Shown here in pieces: positions 8,285 to 15,400 of a stretch of 64,000 nt of DNA (positions within the stretch are counted from its first letter, which is position 1; each line of letters starts with the position of its first letter). Both the position numbers and the translations under genes were made by a program. Below the pieces are notes generated by a model. The model saw only the letters and a program-made list of their open reading frames with translations. It was not told the origin of the DNA and ran no database searches. Origin of the DNA: Micromonospora lupini str. Lupac 08 (GTDB lineage Bacteria > Actinomycetota > Actinomycetes > Mycobacteriales > Micromonosporaceae); NCBI RefSeq assembly GCF_000297395.2, contig NZ_HF570108.1, forward strand, positions 3,531,766-3,595,765, read 5' to 3'.

Positions 8285-9103
8285 GTGACGACGACGACCA
8301 GGCCGGTACGACGGGTCGGAGAGCTGCTGCGCGACTGGCGTCAGAGCCGCCGGATGAGCCAACTGGACCTGTCGATCGAGACGGGGATCTCCGCCCGACA
8401 TCTGAGCTTCGTGGAGACCGGGCGGTCCCGGCCGAGCCCCGAGCTGATCCTGCGGCTGGCCGAGCAGCTCGACGTACCGCTGGCGGACCGCAACACGATC
8501 CTGCTCGCCGGGGGGTACGCGCCCGCGTACCCCCGCCACGAGCTGGACGACCCGGAGTTGGCGCCGGTGCGTGCCGCCGTCCGGCGGATCCTCGACGGCC
8601 ACGGTCCGTTCCCGGCGGTGCTCATCGACAGGCACTGGCAGCTCGTCGAGGCCAACCCCGCCGTGGCGTTGTTCACCGACGGCGCGGCGCCGCACCTGCT
8701 CGCCCCTCCGGTAAACGTCCTGCGGCTCAGCCTGCACCCCGACGGCATGGCCCCGCGGATCGGCAACCTGCCCGAGTGGCGTACGCACCTGCTCGCCCGG
8801 CTGCGCCAGACGGCAGTCGGCACCGGCGACGCGGTCCTGCACGACCTGCACGAGGAGCTGCGCGGCTATCCCGGCGGCAACTGCCACGCCCCGGCGACGG
8901 GTGACCCCGTCTCGCGGGTCGCCGTCGGCCTCCGGTACCGCCACGACGGTCGGGAGCTGTCCTTTCTCAGCACCACCACCGTGTTCGGCACCCCGCTCGA
9001 CGTCACGGTCGCCGGGCTGGCCGTCGAGTCGTTCTTCCCGGCCGACGCGGCGACGCTGCGCGCCCTCGGCGTACGGGGTGGCGACGCGGTCCCACCGAGC
9101 TGA
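8285..9103 (+). CDS. XRE-family regulator with MmyB-like ligand domain
   Basis: A 272-residue protein. Residues 10-65 form a helix-turn-helix of the XRE type (LLRDWRQSRRMSQLDLSIET, then GISARHLSFVETGRSRPSPE). Residues 100-265 match the MmyB-like ligand-binding domain of actinobacterial regulators, with the typical DRHWQLVEANPAVALF and LSLHPDGMAP segments. That domain is thought to bind fatty acids or other small hydrophobic molecules. It is divergent from the NTF2-like gene, its likely target. The next operon starts 97 bases downstream in the same direction and might also respond, but it has its own promoter-like sequence. Confidence 0.85.
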   Translation: MTTTTRPVRRVGELLRDWRQSRRMSQLDLSIETGISARHLSFVETGRSRPSPELILRLAEQLDVPLADRNTILLAGGYAPAYPRHELDDPELAPVRAAVRRILDGHGPFPAVLIDRHWQLVEANPAVALFTDGAAPHLLAPPVNVLRLSLHPDGMAPRIGNLPEWRTHLLARLRQTAVGTGDAVLHDLHEELRGYPGGNCHAPATGDPVSRVAVGLRYRHDGRELSFLSTTTVFGTPLDVTVAGLAVESFFPADAATLRALGVRGGDAVPPS

Positions 9104-9156
9104 CCGAGGTGATCCCGCCGTGCCGGGCGCGGGGCGTGTCGGTGTTGAATGCGGGG

Positions 9157-9204
9157 GTGTCCGCCACCGCCCGGTCAGCCCGGACACGGAGGAGAGTGAG
9201 ATGA
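9157..9204 (+). CDS. Possible 15-codon leader peptide ahead of the FAH operon
   Basis: TTGAAT at 9145-9150 stands six bases before GTG 9157, the leaderless spacing seen elsewhere in this window. From that GTG a frame of 15 codons reads MSATARSARTRRRVR. It ends at TGA 9202-9204, overlapping the ATG of the FAH gene (9201-9203) as ATGA. Translation through it would deliver ribosomes to the next gene. FAH also has its own good ribosome site inside this frame, so the peptide may be coincidental. Confidence 0.3.
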   Translation: MSATARSARTRRRVR

Positions 9205-10052
9205 ACTTCAAGCGCCTCGGCCCGAGCGGCCAGGAGATTCCGGTCGTCCAGCGCGACGGCACGACCTTCGACCTGCGGCCGCTCACCGCCGACCTGGACG
9301 GGGCGTTCTGGGCGTCGGACGGGATCGCGCGGACGCGGGTCGCGCTCGACCGTGGCGAGCTGACCGAACTGCCCGACGCGGACAGCCTGCGGGTGGGCGC
9401 GCCGATCGCCCGGCCCCACAAGATTGTCTGCATTGGACTCAACTACCGCGACCACGCGGCGGAGACGGGTGCGGCGCTGCCCGCCGAGCCGGTGGTCTTC
9501 ATGAAGGACCCGATGACAATCGTCGGGCCGTACGACGACGTTCTCGTTCCGCGTGGCTCGACGCAGACCGACTGGGAGGTCGAACTCGGGGTCGTCGTCG
9601 GCACGACCGTCCGCTACGCCGACTCCCCGGAGGAGGCCATGCGGCACATCGCGGGGTACGCGGTGTCGCACGACGTCTCCGAGCGCGGGTTCCAGTTGGA
9701 GCGCGGGGGTCAGTGGGACAAGGGCAAGAGCTGCGAGACCTTCAACCCGCTGGGGCCGAGCCTCGTGCCGGCCGACGAGGTCGACGACCCGCAGTCGCTG
9801 GCGCTGCGGTTGTGGGTCAACGGGGTCCTGCGCCAGGACGGGTCCACCAAGGACATGATCTTCCCGGTCGCCCACGTCGTCTGGTACCTCAGCCAGTTCA
9901 TGGTCCTGTACCCCGGCGACGTCATCAACACGGGCACCCCGGCCGGCGTGGCGCTGGGCCTTCCGGACCACCCGTACCTGCGCGCCGGCGACGTCGTGGA
10001 GTTGGAGGTCGCCGGCCTGGGCCGGGCACGCCAGACGTTGGTGCAGGCGTGA
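9201..10052 (+). CDS. Fumarylacetoacetate hydrolase family protein (probable 2,4-diketo-3-deoxy-sugar-acid hydrolase)
   Basis: The 283-residue product has an N-terminal FAH cap (to about residue 70) and the catalytic FAH domain. The domain shows IGLNYRDHAAE, the metal-binding DWEVELGVVVG, the KGKSCETFNPLGP loop and the closing NTGTPAGVALG. The family cleaves C-C bonds next to a beta-diketone. In the company of an SDR and LutABC, the best fit is hydrolysis of a 2,4-diketo-3-deoxy-fuconate or -rhamnonate to pyruvate plus lactate. Ureidoglycolate lyase-like or acylpyruvase activity is the alternative. The ATG has a strong GGAGGAG site. The stop overlaps the SDR start as GTGA. Confidence 0.85.
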   Translation: MNFKRLGPSGQEIPVVQRDGTTFDLRPLTADLDGAFWASDGIARTRVALDRGELTELPDADSLRVGAPIARPHKIVCIGLNYRDHAAETGAALPAEPVVFMKDPMTIVGPYDDVLVPRGSTQTDWEVELGVVVGTTVRYADSPEEAMRHIAGYAVSHDVSERGFQLERGGQWDKGKSCETFNPLGPSLVPADEVDDPQSLALRLWVNGVLRQDGSTKDMIFPVAHVVWYLSQFMVLYPGDVINTGTPAGVALGLPDHPYLRAGDVVELEVAGLGRARQTLVQA

Positions 10053-10798
10053 GCGCGGAGTTCGCCGGGCTGGCCGCGCTCGTCACCGGCGGCTCCTCCG
10101 GCATCGGCCGCGCCACCGCCGTGGAGCTGCGCGAGCGGGGCGCCCGGGTGGCCGTCCTCGACCTCGACCCGAGCGGCCTGCCGGAGGGCATCGACGGCTT
10201 CGCCACCGACGTGTCGAGCCGCCCGTCGGTGCAGAAGTCGGTCGCCGCCGCAGCAGACGCGCTCGGCGGCATCGACGTGGTGGTCAACAACGCCGGGATC
10301 GGCGCGACCGGAACCGTCGCCGACCAGAGCGACGACGAGTGGCACCGCGTGCTCGACGTCAACGTGGTCGGCATGGCACGCGTCGTCAGCGCGGCCCTGC
10401 CCTGGCTGCGCGCCTCGGCGCACGCGTCGGTCGTCAACATCTCGTCCATCGCCGCGCTCAACGGCCTGCCCGGCCGGGCGCTCTACTCGGCCAGCAAGGG
10501 CGCCGTGCTGTCGCTGACCCTCGCCATGGCCACCGACCACGTCCGCGAGGGCATCCGGTTCAACTGCGTCTGCCCCGGCACGGCCGACACGCCCTGGGTG
10601 GGACGGCTGCTGGCGCAGGCCGACGACCCGGCCGCCGAACGCGTGGCGTTGCAGGCCCGCCAGCCCATCGGACGACTTGTCACACCGAAGGAGGTCGCGA
10701 ACGCGATCGTCTACCTCGCGTCGCCGCTCTCGGCGTCGACCACCGGTACGGTGTTGGACGTCGACGGTGGGGTCACCCACCTGCGGGTCCGGCCGTGA
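10049..10798 (+). CDS. Short-chain dehydrogenase/reductase (probable keto-deoxy-sugar-acid dehydrogenase)
   Basis: A 249-residue classical SDR. The cofactor motif TGGSSGIG is at the N-terminus, NNAG near residue 82, the catalytic Ser in NISSIAA, and Tyr/Lys in YSASKG. Asp in VAVLDLD at the end of strand 2 favours NAD over NADP. It begins with GTG inside the FAH stop (four-base overlap), so the two are probably translationally coupled. In non-phosphorylating L-fucose and L-rhamnose routes, an SDR oxidises 2-keto-3-deoxy-fuconate/rhamnonate to the diketo acid that an FAH enzyme then cleaves. This gene fits that step by context, not by sequence alone. Confidence 0.87.
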   Translation: MSAEFAGLAALVTGGSSGIGRATAVELRERGARVAVLDLDPSGLPEGIDGFATDVSSRPSVQKSVAAAADALGGIDVVVNNAGIGATGTVADQSDDEWHRVLDVNVVGMARVVSAALPWLRASAHASVVNISSIAALNGLPGRALYSASKGAVLSLTLAMATDHVREGIRFNCVCPGTADTPWVGRLLAQADDPAAERVALQARQPIGRLVTPKEVANAIVYLASPLSASTTGTVLDVDGGVTHLRVRP

Positions 10799-10838
10799 CG
10801 GCGGCCGGCCGGCGACGGTCGGTGGGGGGAGGCGGGCC

Positions 10839-11594
10839 GTGCGGATCGCGCTGTTCGTGACCTGCCTGGCCGACACCATGTTCCCGCAGGCGGCCACCGC
10901 GACCGTGCGGCTGCTGGAACGGCTCGGCCACGAGGTGGTCTTCCCGCAGGAGCAGACCTGCTGCGGGCAGATGCACGTCAACACCGGCTACCAGCGCGAG
11001 GCCGTCCCCCTGGTACGCCGCCACGTGCGGGTCTTCGACCCGTACGACGTGATCGTCGCGCCGTCGGGCTCCTGCGTCGGGTCGGTGCGGCACCAGCACG
11101 CGACGGTGGCCCGCCGGGCGGGCGACGTGCGGCTGGCCAGTCGCGCCGAGTCGGTGGCCGAGCGGACGTACGAGCTGTCCGAGCTGCTCGTCGACGTGCT
11201 CGGGGTGACCGACGTGGGCGCGTACTACCCGCACCGGGTCACCTACCATCCGACCTGCCACTCGCTGCGGATGCTGCGGGTGGGGGACCGGCCACGACAG
11301 TTGCTGGGCGCGGTGCGCGGGCTCGACCTGGTCGAGTTGCCGGCGGCGGAGCAGTGCTGCGGGTTCGGCGGCACGTTCGCCGTGAAGAACCCGGAGACGT
11401 CCACGGCGATGCTTGCGGACAAGATGCGCCACGTCCTCTCCACCGGCGCCGACGTGTGCGCCGCAGGCGACGTCTCGTGTCTCATGCACATCGGCGGCGG
11501 GCTGTCGCGGCTGCGGACCGGCGTGCGCACCGTGCACCTGGCCGAGATCCTGGCCTCGACCGAGCAGAGCGCCCGATCGGCGGCCCGCCCGTGA
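10839..11594 (+). CDS. lutA: Lactate utilisation protein LutA (Fe-S oxidoreductase subunit)
   Basis: A 251-residue protein with two CCG domains: CCGQMHVNTGY near residue 41 and CCGFGGTFAVKNPETS near residue 170, plus YHPTCHSLR. This is the LutA/YkgE pattern, in which Cys residues bind Fe-S and relay electrons during oxidation of L-lactate to pyruvate by the LutABC complex. GTG 10839 has the ribosome site GGGGGAGG about eight bases upstream. It is 40 bases after the SDR, and its stop overlaps lutB as GTGA. The length is normal for the family. Confidence 0.92.
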   Translation: MRIALFVTCLADTMFPQAATATVRLLERLGHEVVFPQEQTCCGQMHVNTGYQREAVPLVRRHVRVFDPYDVIVAPSGSCVGSVRHQHATVARRAGDVRLASRAESVAERTYELSELLVDVLGVTDVGAYYPHRVTYHPTCHSLRMLRVGDRPRQLLGAVRGLDLVELPAAEQCCGFGGTFAVKNPETSTAMLADKMRHVLSTGADVCAAGDVSCLMHIGGGLSRLRTGVRTVHLAEILASTEQSARSAARP

Positions 11595-13051
11595 CCCGCC
11601 GGACGTTCCTCGGCATGCCGGCGACCACCCCACCGGTGACCGCGCCGGCCGGCGTGGGGCACCTGCGCGGCGAGGAGTCGTTCCCCACCGCGGCGCGGCG
11701 CAGCCTGGCCGACCCGCAACTGCGGCGCAACCTTCGCCACGCCACGACGACGATCCGGGCCAAGTCCGCGGGTGTGATCGCCGAACAGTCCGACTGGGAG
11801 CAGTTGCGCACGGCGGGCGCGGCCATCAAGGCCGACACCCTGCGCCGCCTGCCGGACCTGCTGGAACAGCTCGAAGAGAAGGTCACCGCGGCCGGCGGGG
11901 TCGTGCACTGGGCGGCGGACGCCGTCGAGGCCAACCGGATCGTCACCGACCTCGTCCGGGCGACCGGCGCGGACCGGGTCATCAAGGTCAAGTCCATGGC
12001 GACCCAGGAGATCGGCCTCAACGAGGCCCTCGAAGCGGCCGGGATCACCGCCGTCGAGACCGACCTCGCGGAGCTGATCGTGCAGTTCGGCGACGACCGG
12101 CCGAGCCACATCCTGGTGCCCGCGATCCACCGCAACCGGGCCGAGATCCGGGAGATCTTCCTCCGCGAGATGCCCGGCGTCGACCCCGCGCTCACCGACG
12201 ACCCGGCGGCCCTCGCGGCCGCCGCACGCCGGTTCCTGCGCGAAACCTTCCTGAGTACGCCGGTGGCGGTGTCCGGCGCGAACTTCGCCGTCGTCGAGAC
12301 GGGCACCCTGGCCGTGGTGGAGTCCGAGGGCAACGGCCGGATGTGCCTGACCGTGCCGGAAACACTCATCACCGTCATGGGCGTGGAGAAGCTGGTGCCG
12401 ACCTGGCGCGACCTGGAGGTCTTCCTCCAGCTGCTGCCCCGGGCGTCGACCGGGGAGCGGATGAACCCGTACACCTCGATGTGGACGGGTGTGACCCCGG
12501 GCGACGGGCCGCAGACGTTCCACCTCGTGCTGCTCGACAACGGGCGCAGCGCGGTGCTCGCCGACGAGGTCGGCCGGCAGGCGCTGCGGTGCATCCGCTG
12601 CTCGGCGTGCCTCAACGTGTGCCCGGTCTACGAGCGCGCCGGCGGCCACGCCTACGGGTCGGTGTACCCGGGACCCATCGGCGCGGTGCTGTCGCCCCAG
12701 CTCACCGGCATCGAGGACAACGCGTCCCTGCCGTACGCGTCGACGCTCTGCGGCGCCTGCTACGACGCCTGTCCGGTCAAAATCAACATCCCGGAGCTGC
12801 TGGTGCACCTGCGTGCCGAGGCCGTCGAGTCGCGACCCCGGCCCACCGCCGAGTCGATCGCGATGGCCGCGGCCGCGTACACGATGGACCGACCCCGGCT
12901 GTACGCGGCCGGGCAGCGCGCCGCGCGGCTGAGCCGGCTCGTCGGCCGGCGTGGTCGGGGGCTGCCCCCACCGCTCAACGGCTGGACCGCCAGCCGGGAC
13001 CTGCCGGACCCGCCGGCGCAGACGTTCCGCGAATGGTGGGCCGACCGGTGA
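11591..13051 (+). CDS. lutB: Lactate utilisation protein LutB (4Fe-4S iron-sulfur protein)
   Basis: The 486-residue LutB is the electron-transfer core of the lactate oxidase complex. An N-terminal LUD domain (about residues 60-300, with VIKVKSMATQEIGLNEALE and VVETGTLAVVESEGN) is followed by two ferredoxin-type clusters, CIRCSACLNVCPVY and CGACYDACPVK. The C-terminal arm (EWWADR) is as in other LutB proteins. The GTG start lies inside the lutA stop, and the lutC GTG lies inside its own stop, so the three are expected to be made together. Length is close to that of Bacillus LutB. Confidence 0.93.
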   Translation: MTRRTFLGMPATTPPVTAPAGVGHLRGEESFPTAARRSLADPQLRRNLRHATTTIRAKSAGVIAEQSDWEQLRTAGAAIKADTLRRLPDLLEQLEEKVTAAGGVVHWAADAVEANRIVTDLVRATGADRVIKVKSMATQEIGLNEALEAAGITAVETDLAELIVQFGDDRPSHILVPAIHRNRAEIREIFLREMPGVDPALTDDPAALAAAARRFLRETFLSTPVAVSGANFAVVETGTLAVVESEGNGRMCLTVPETLITVMGVEKLVPTWRDLEVFLQLLPRASTGERMNPYTSMWTGVTPGDGPQTFHLVLLDNGRSAVLADEVGRQALRCIRCSACLNVCPVYERAGGHAYGSVYPGPIGAVLSPQLTGIEDNASLPYASTLCGACYDACPVKINIPELLVHLRAEAVESRPRPTAESIAMAAAAYTMDRPRLYAAGQRAARLSRLVGRRGRGLPPPLNGWTASRDLPDPPAQTFREWWADR

Positions 13052-13653
13052 CCTCCCGGGACCTCGTCCTCGGCCGGCTGCGGGCCGCGCTCGCCGCCGA
13101 CGACGCCGCCGCCGCGCCTGTCGACGTGCCCCGCGACTACCGGCAGGCCGCCGCCGTGGACCTCGACCAGTTGGCGCAGCGGCTGACCGACTACCGGGCA
13201 CACGTGCACCGGGTCGCCGAGGCCGCCGTCGCCGACACGATCGCCGACCTCCTGCCGGACGGCGGCACCGTCGTCGTACCGCCGGGTCTGCCGCGCGCCT
13301 GGCTGCCGCCGACGGTGACCGCCCTGCCCGACGACGGCCTCGACCACGCCCGGATCGGGGCCGCCGACGCCGTCGTCACCGCCGCCGCCGTCGCCATCGC
13401 CCAGACCGGAACCGTCGTCCTCGACGCTTCGCCCGACCAGGGACGCCGGGTGCTCAGCCTCCTGCCGGACCGGCACGTGTGCGTCGTCCGCGCCGACCAG
13501 GTGGTGGCCACCGTGCCGGAGGCCCTCGCCCGACTGACGCCACACCGTCCACTGACCTGGATCAGCGGCCCGTCGGCGACGAGCGACATCGAACTGATCC
13601 GCGTCGAGGGGGTGCACGGCCCGCGCCAACTGCACGTCATCCTGCTGCCCTGA
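13048..13653 (+). CDS. lutC: Lactate utilisation protein LutC
   Basis: At 201 residues this is a single LUD-domain protein, somewhat shorter than Bacillus LutC. Typical stretches are GADAVVTAAAVAIAQTG-like GAADAVVTAAAVAIAQTGTV near residue 110, DRHVCVVRADQVV and the ending SGPSATSDIELIRVEGVHGP. That ending is the conserved signature of LutC/YkgG. Together with LutA and LutB it supports growth on L-lactate, and here it would consume lactate released by the FAH step. The start overlaps the lutB stop as GTGA. No clear terminator hairpin follows; the next gene is convergent. Confidence 0.92.
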   Translation: MTSRDLVLGRLRAALAADDAAAAPVDVPRDYRQAAAVDLDQLAQRLTDYRAHVHRVAEAAVADTIADLLPDGGTVVVPPGLPRAWLPPTVTALPDDGLDHARIGAADAVVTAAAVAIAQTGTVVLDASPDQGRRVLSLLPDRHVCVVRADQVVATVPEALARLTPHRPLTWISGPSATSDIELIRVEGVHGPRQLHVILLP

Positions 13654-13795
13654 CCAATCTCCTGCACGGTCACTCGCCGAGCCGTCCGAGCGCGCCGCCC
13701 TGGACGAGTAAGTCCTAACCCAAGACGGGGCTGGGGTTGCGGCGAGGGGCGTTGGCCATCCGCTGTGGCTGCCCGCCATATCAACGTCCTGTTGA

Positions 13796-13839
13796 GCGGT
13801 ATACCGCAGCGGTATGAATATGACTCTGAGGTATATCGC
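13796..13839. promoter_or_regulatory. Pair of GGTATACC-type operator palindromes
   Basis: GCGGTATACCGC at 13796-13807 is a perfect 12-base palindrome. GAGGTATATCGC at 13828-13839 differs at two positions, with centres 32 bases apart (about three helical turns). A GCGGTAT half-site lies between them. TTGAGC at 13791-13796 and TATGAA at 13813-13818 (16-base spacing) look like a plus-strand promoter around the first site. GGTATACC is a common GntR-family core. The sites lie between the convergent ends of lutC and the acetyltransferase, so the controlled gene is not obvious. Confidence 0.45.
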
Positions 13840-13911
13840 TGACGACCGCATCCGCCCCCAAGAAGGTGACGGACGGTCACGGCCGCCGGCTGCGCCCACC
13901 GCCCAGCAGGG

Positions 13912-14496
13912 CTAGGAATCACTCGTGTAGGGCCCATGCCGAGAGCACCGGCGGTCGCGCTGCGGCGTGACGGCGGGCCGGCCGGAGTCCGCGAGGTCGA
14001 TGCGCCAGTCGTTGCTGCGCATCAGCGAGCCGCTATCCGGCGGATATTCGAAATTGCAGGGGCCGAGGAGGGCGAAGCCGAGGCGGTGGCAGAGCGCGTT
14101 GGAAGGGGCGTTGTCGACTGCGGGGAACGCGTGCAGGCTGTGGGGATCGTCGGGCTGGCGGGCGATTTCGCGGACGATAGTGATCAGGGTGGCGCCGGCT
14201 GCGGAGGCAAGGCCTCGGGAGTGGTAGGGCGGTAGGACGTTCCAGCCGGTCTCAAAAATCTGCTCACCCTGCCAGGTGCGCCGGTGATAGGCGATGCTGC
14301 CGACCATCTCGTCGCCGAGCAGTACGGCGAACATGCAGCCGCGACCAGTTGCCGGCATGGCAAGGTACCGGCGGTGCCGGGCAAGCAGTTGTTCCTCCGG
14401 CTCAGGGCCGCCGACGTGACGACGCATCTGCGGAGTGTTGATCCGGCGCAGAAGGTCGAGCGCGGATTCCGACCAAGGCTCAAGACGAAGGTCCAT
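13912..14496 (-). CDS. GNAT-family N-acetyltransferase
   Basis: About 194 residues. The GNAT core shows the acceptor-side strand GCMFAVLLGDEMVGSIAYHR, then WNVLPPYHSRGLASAAGATL, where RGLASAAG is a variant of the acetyl-CoA pyrophosphate loop Q/RxxGxG/A. DNAPSNALCHRLGFALLG is the end-of-domain motif B. It resembles RimJ/RimL-type enzymes that acetylate protein N-termini or small amines; the substrate is unknown. ATG 14496 is used, but upstream in-frame starts (about 14517 and 14538) cannot be excluded because none has a clear ribosome site. The gene lies in a patch less GC-rich than the rest of the window. Confidence 0.75.
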   Translation of the reverse strand: MDLRLEPWSESALDLLRRINTPQMRRHVGGPEPEEQLLARHRRYLAMPATGRGCMFAVLLGDEMVGSIAYHRRTWQGEQIFETGWNVLPPYHSRGLASAAGATLITIVREIARQPDDPHSLHAFPAVDNAPSNALCHRLGFALLGPCNFEYPPDSGSLMRSNDWRIDLADSGRPAVTPQRDRRCSRHGPYTSDS

Positions 14497-14677
14497 GCGG
14501 CGCAGCCTGGCAGCCATCGGGATCACCAAGCACCTCATTTCGACCGGGTGCGGATGTCGTTCGCCTGTACAACTCGGGCCTGCGCCGCATTCGGCGGTAA
14601 CGCGGCCTTGGAGCCGGGTGGTGCCCGTGGGACGTGGGGTGGGGGACGCGGCTGCCGGCTGGACCGTCGAGTGAGAC

Positions 14678-14911
14678 CTAGTCGGACTGCCCAGCCTCGG
14701 CCACGTAGACACCCTTGCCGGGCTGTCCCTCGACCAACCCGCGATCTTTGAGGATTGTCGTGACCCGGTTGATCGTGGAGATGTGCACACCGTGCTGGTC
14801 GGCCAGCTCTCGTGTGGACGGTAGCTTCTCACCCGGCGCAAGCTCTCCGGACTTGATCTTCTCGGCTATCTCGTTGGCGATGCGCCGGTAGTCCACTCTC
14901 TCGGTCGGCAT
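14678..14911 (-). CDS. Short GntR-family transcriptional regulator
   Basis: This 77-residue protein is little more than a GntR winged helix: YRRIANEIAEKIKSGELAPG, KLPSTRELADQHGVHISTIN and RVTTILKDRGLVEGQPGKGVYV. There is no ligand-binding domain, unlike FadR or HutC types, so it resembles the minimal repressors of actinomycete integrative elements and small accessory modules. ATG 14911 has a GGAG eight bases upstream. It is divergent from a small Cys-containing protein. The 245-base gap between them carries half-sites matching a dimer operator, suggesting autorepression and shared control. Confidence 0.82.
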   Translation of the reverse strand: MPTERVDYRRIANEIAEKIKSGELAPGEKLPSTRELADQHGVHISTINRVTTILKDRGLVEGQPGKGVYVAEAGQSD

Positions 14912-14929
14912 GACTCGATCTCCGTAGGG

Positions 14930-15066
14930 TCCCTGGTTTCGGCACCTCAATTCGATCACGGTCGGACCTGTTCCAACAAGTTTCATGATCTATGAAGGGG
15001 TCGTAGTTGACCTGCTCCTACAAGTTGGAATAGGTTGTAGCTCAGTTGGGTTCCCTGGTTTCGGCA
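14930..15066. repeat. 15-base direct repeat flanking the GntR operator region
   Basis: TCCCTGGTTTCGGCA occurs exactly at 14930-14944 and 15052-15066, 122 bases apart. It brackets the operator-like half-sites upstream of the GntR gene. No integrase accompanies it. Confidence 0.6.
14966..15034. promoter_or_regulatory. Probable GntR operator cluster
   Basis: Three copies of the half-site CCTRYTCCWAC are present: CCTGTTCCAAC (14967-14977), CCTGCTCCTAC (15011-15021), and the inverted GTTGGAATAGG (15024-15034). The last two face each other as a 24-base imperfect palindrome. A separate short inverted repeat, TTCAT-N5-ATGAA, lies at 14982-14996. The position just upstream of the GntR start suggests autoregulation; which factor binds is inference. 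Confidence 0.5.
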
Positions 15067-15090
15067 AACTCCTGGGTTCCTGACGGCATG

Positions 15091-15127
15091 CCCACCTGAG
15101 GGAGCACGACGTGCTGGCTCAGGTGGG
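15091..15127. other. Symmetric two-tier hairpin before the small gene
   Basis: CCCACCTGAG pairs perfectly with CTCAGGTGGG. Inside it, AGCAC pairs with GTGCT across a GAC loop, separated from the outer stem by opposed GG/GG. It ends 12 bases before the first possible start of the small gene. It could be an RNA leader structure or a DNA site. Confidence 0.6.
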
Positions 15128-15156
15128 ACCCAATCATCGTGGGGAAGGTGCCGATA

Positions 15157-15363
15157 GTGTCGATCGACGAACCGGTGTCGAAGGCAACCGAACTGTTCAT
15201 GGCGAAGCGGGTGCTCGACGCACACTGGACTCGGGCACTCGACCGGCCATGGCGAGTAGGTGGGTGCCTGGAGTGTCAAGGTCGCAATGATTGTCCACAG
15301 CTTGACTGGGCAATCGCGCTGACCGCAGAAGTGGCAGCCCTGATGCTCCCGAAGCTGACGTAA
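15157..15363 (+). CDS. Small Cys-rich hypothetical protein
   Basis: About 68 residues, family not recognised. The N-terminal half is helical (EPVSKATELFMAKRVLDAHW), followed by a compact WRVGGCLECQGRNDCPQL segment with three Cys in a CxxC-N5-C pattern. A hydrophobic C-terminal helix (DWAIALTAEVAALMLPKL) follows. The Cys set could bind metal if a dimer supplies a fourth ligand. GTG 15157 is preferred because GGGGAAGG lies eight bases upstream; an in-frame GTG at 15139 would add six residues. It is divergent from the minimal GntR gene, and the two probably form one module. Function is unknown. Confidence 0.6.
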   Translation: MSIDEPVSKATELFMAKRVLDAHWTRALDRPWRVGGCLECQGRNDCPQLDWAIALTAEVAALMLPKLT

Positions 15364-15400
15364 TGACCCTCGTGGGACGCGCCAACGGGTCGCCACCGCA

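Noticed and set aside
8901..9200. Extension of the FAH open frame upstream of ATG 9201
   Set aside because: It would overlap the 3' half of the XRE gene in another frame, and GGAGGAG directly precedes ATG 9201.
14284..14751. Plus-strand open frame opposite the acetyltransferase
   Set aside because: It runs antisense through the conserved GNAT motifs and into the GntR end, and has no family features.
14930..15066. Direct repeats as attachment sites of an integrated element
   Set aside because: They enclose only 107 bases, no integrase, excisionase or tRNA gene is present, and they overlap a promoter region.
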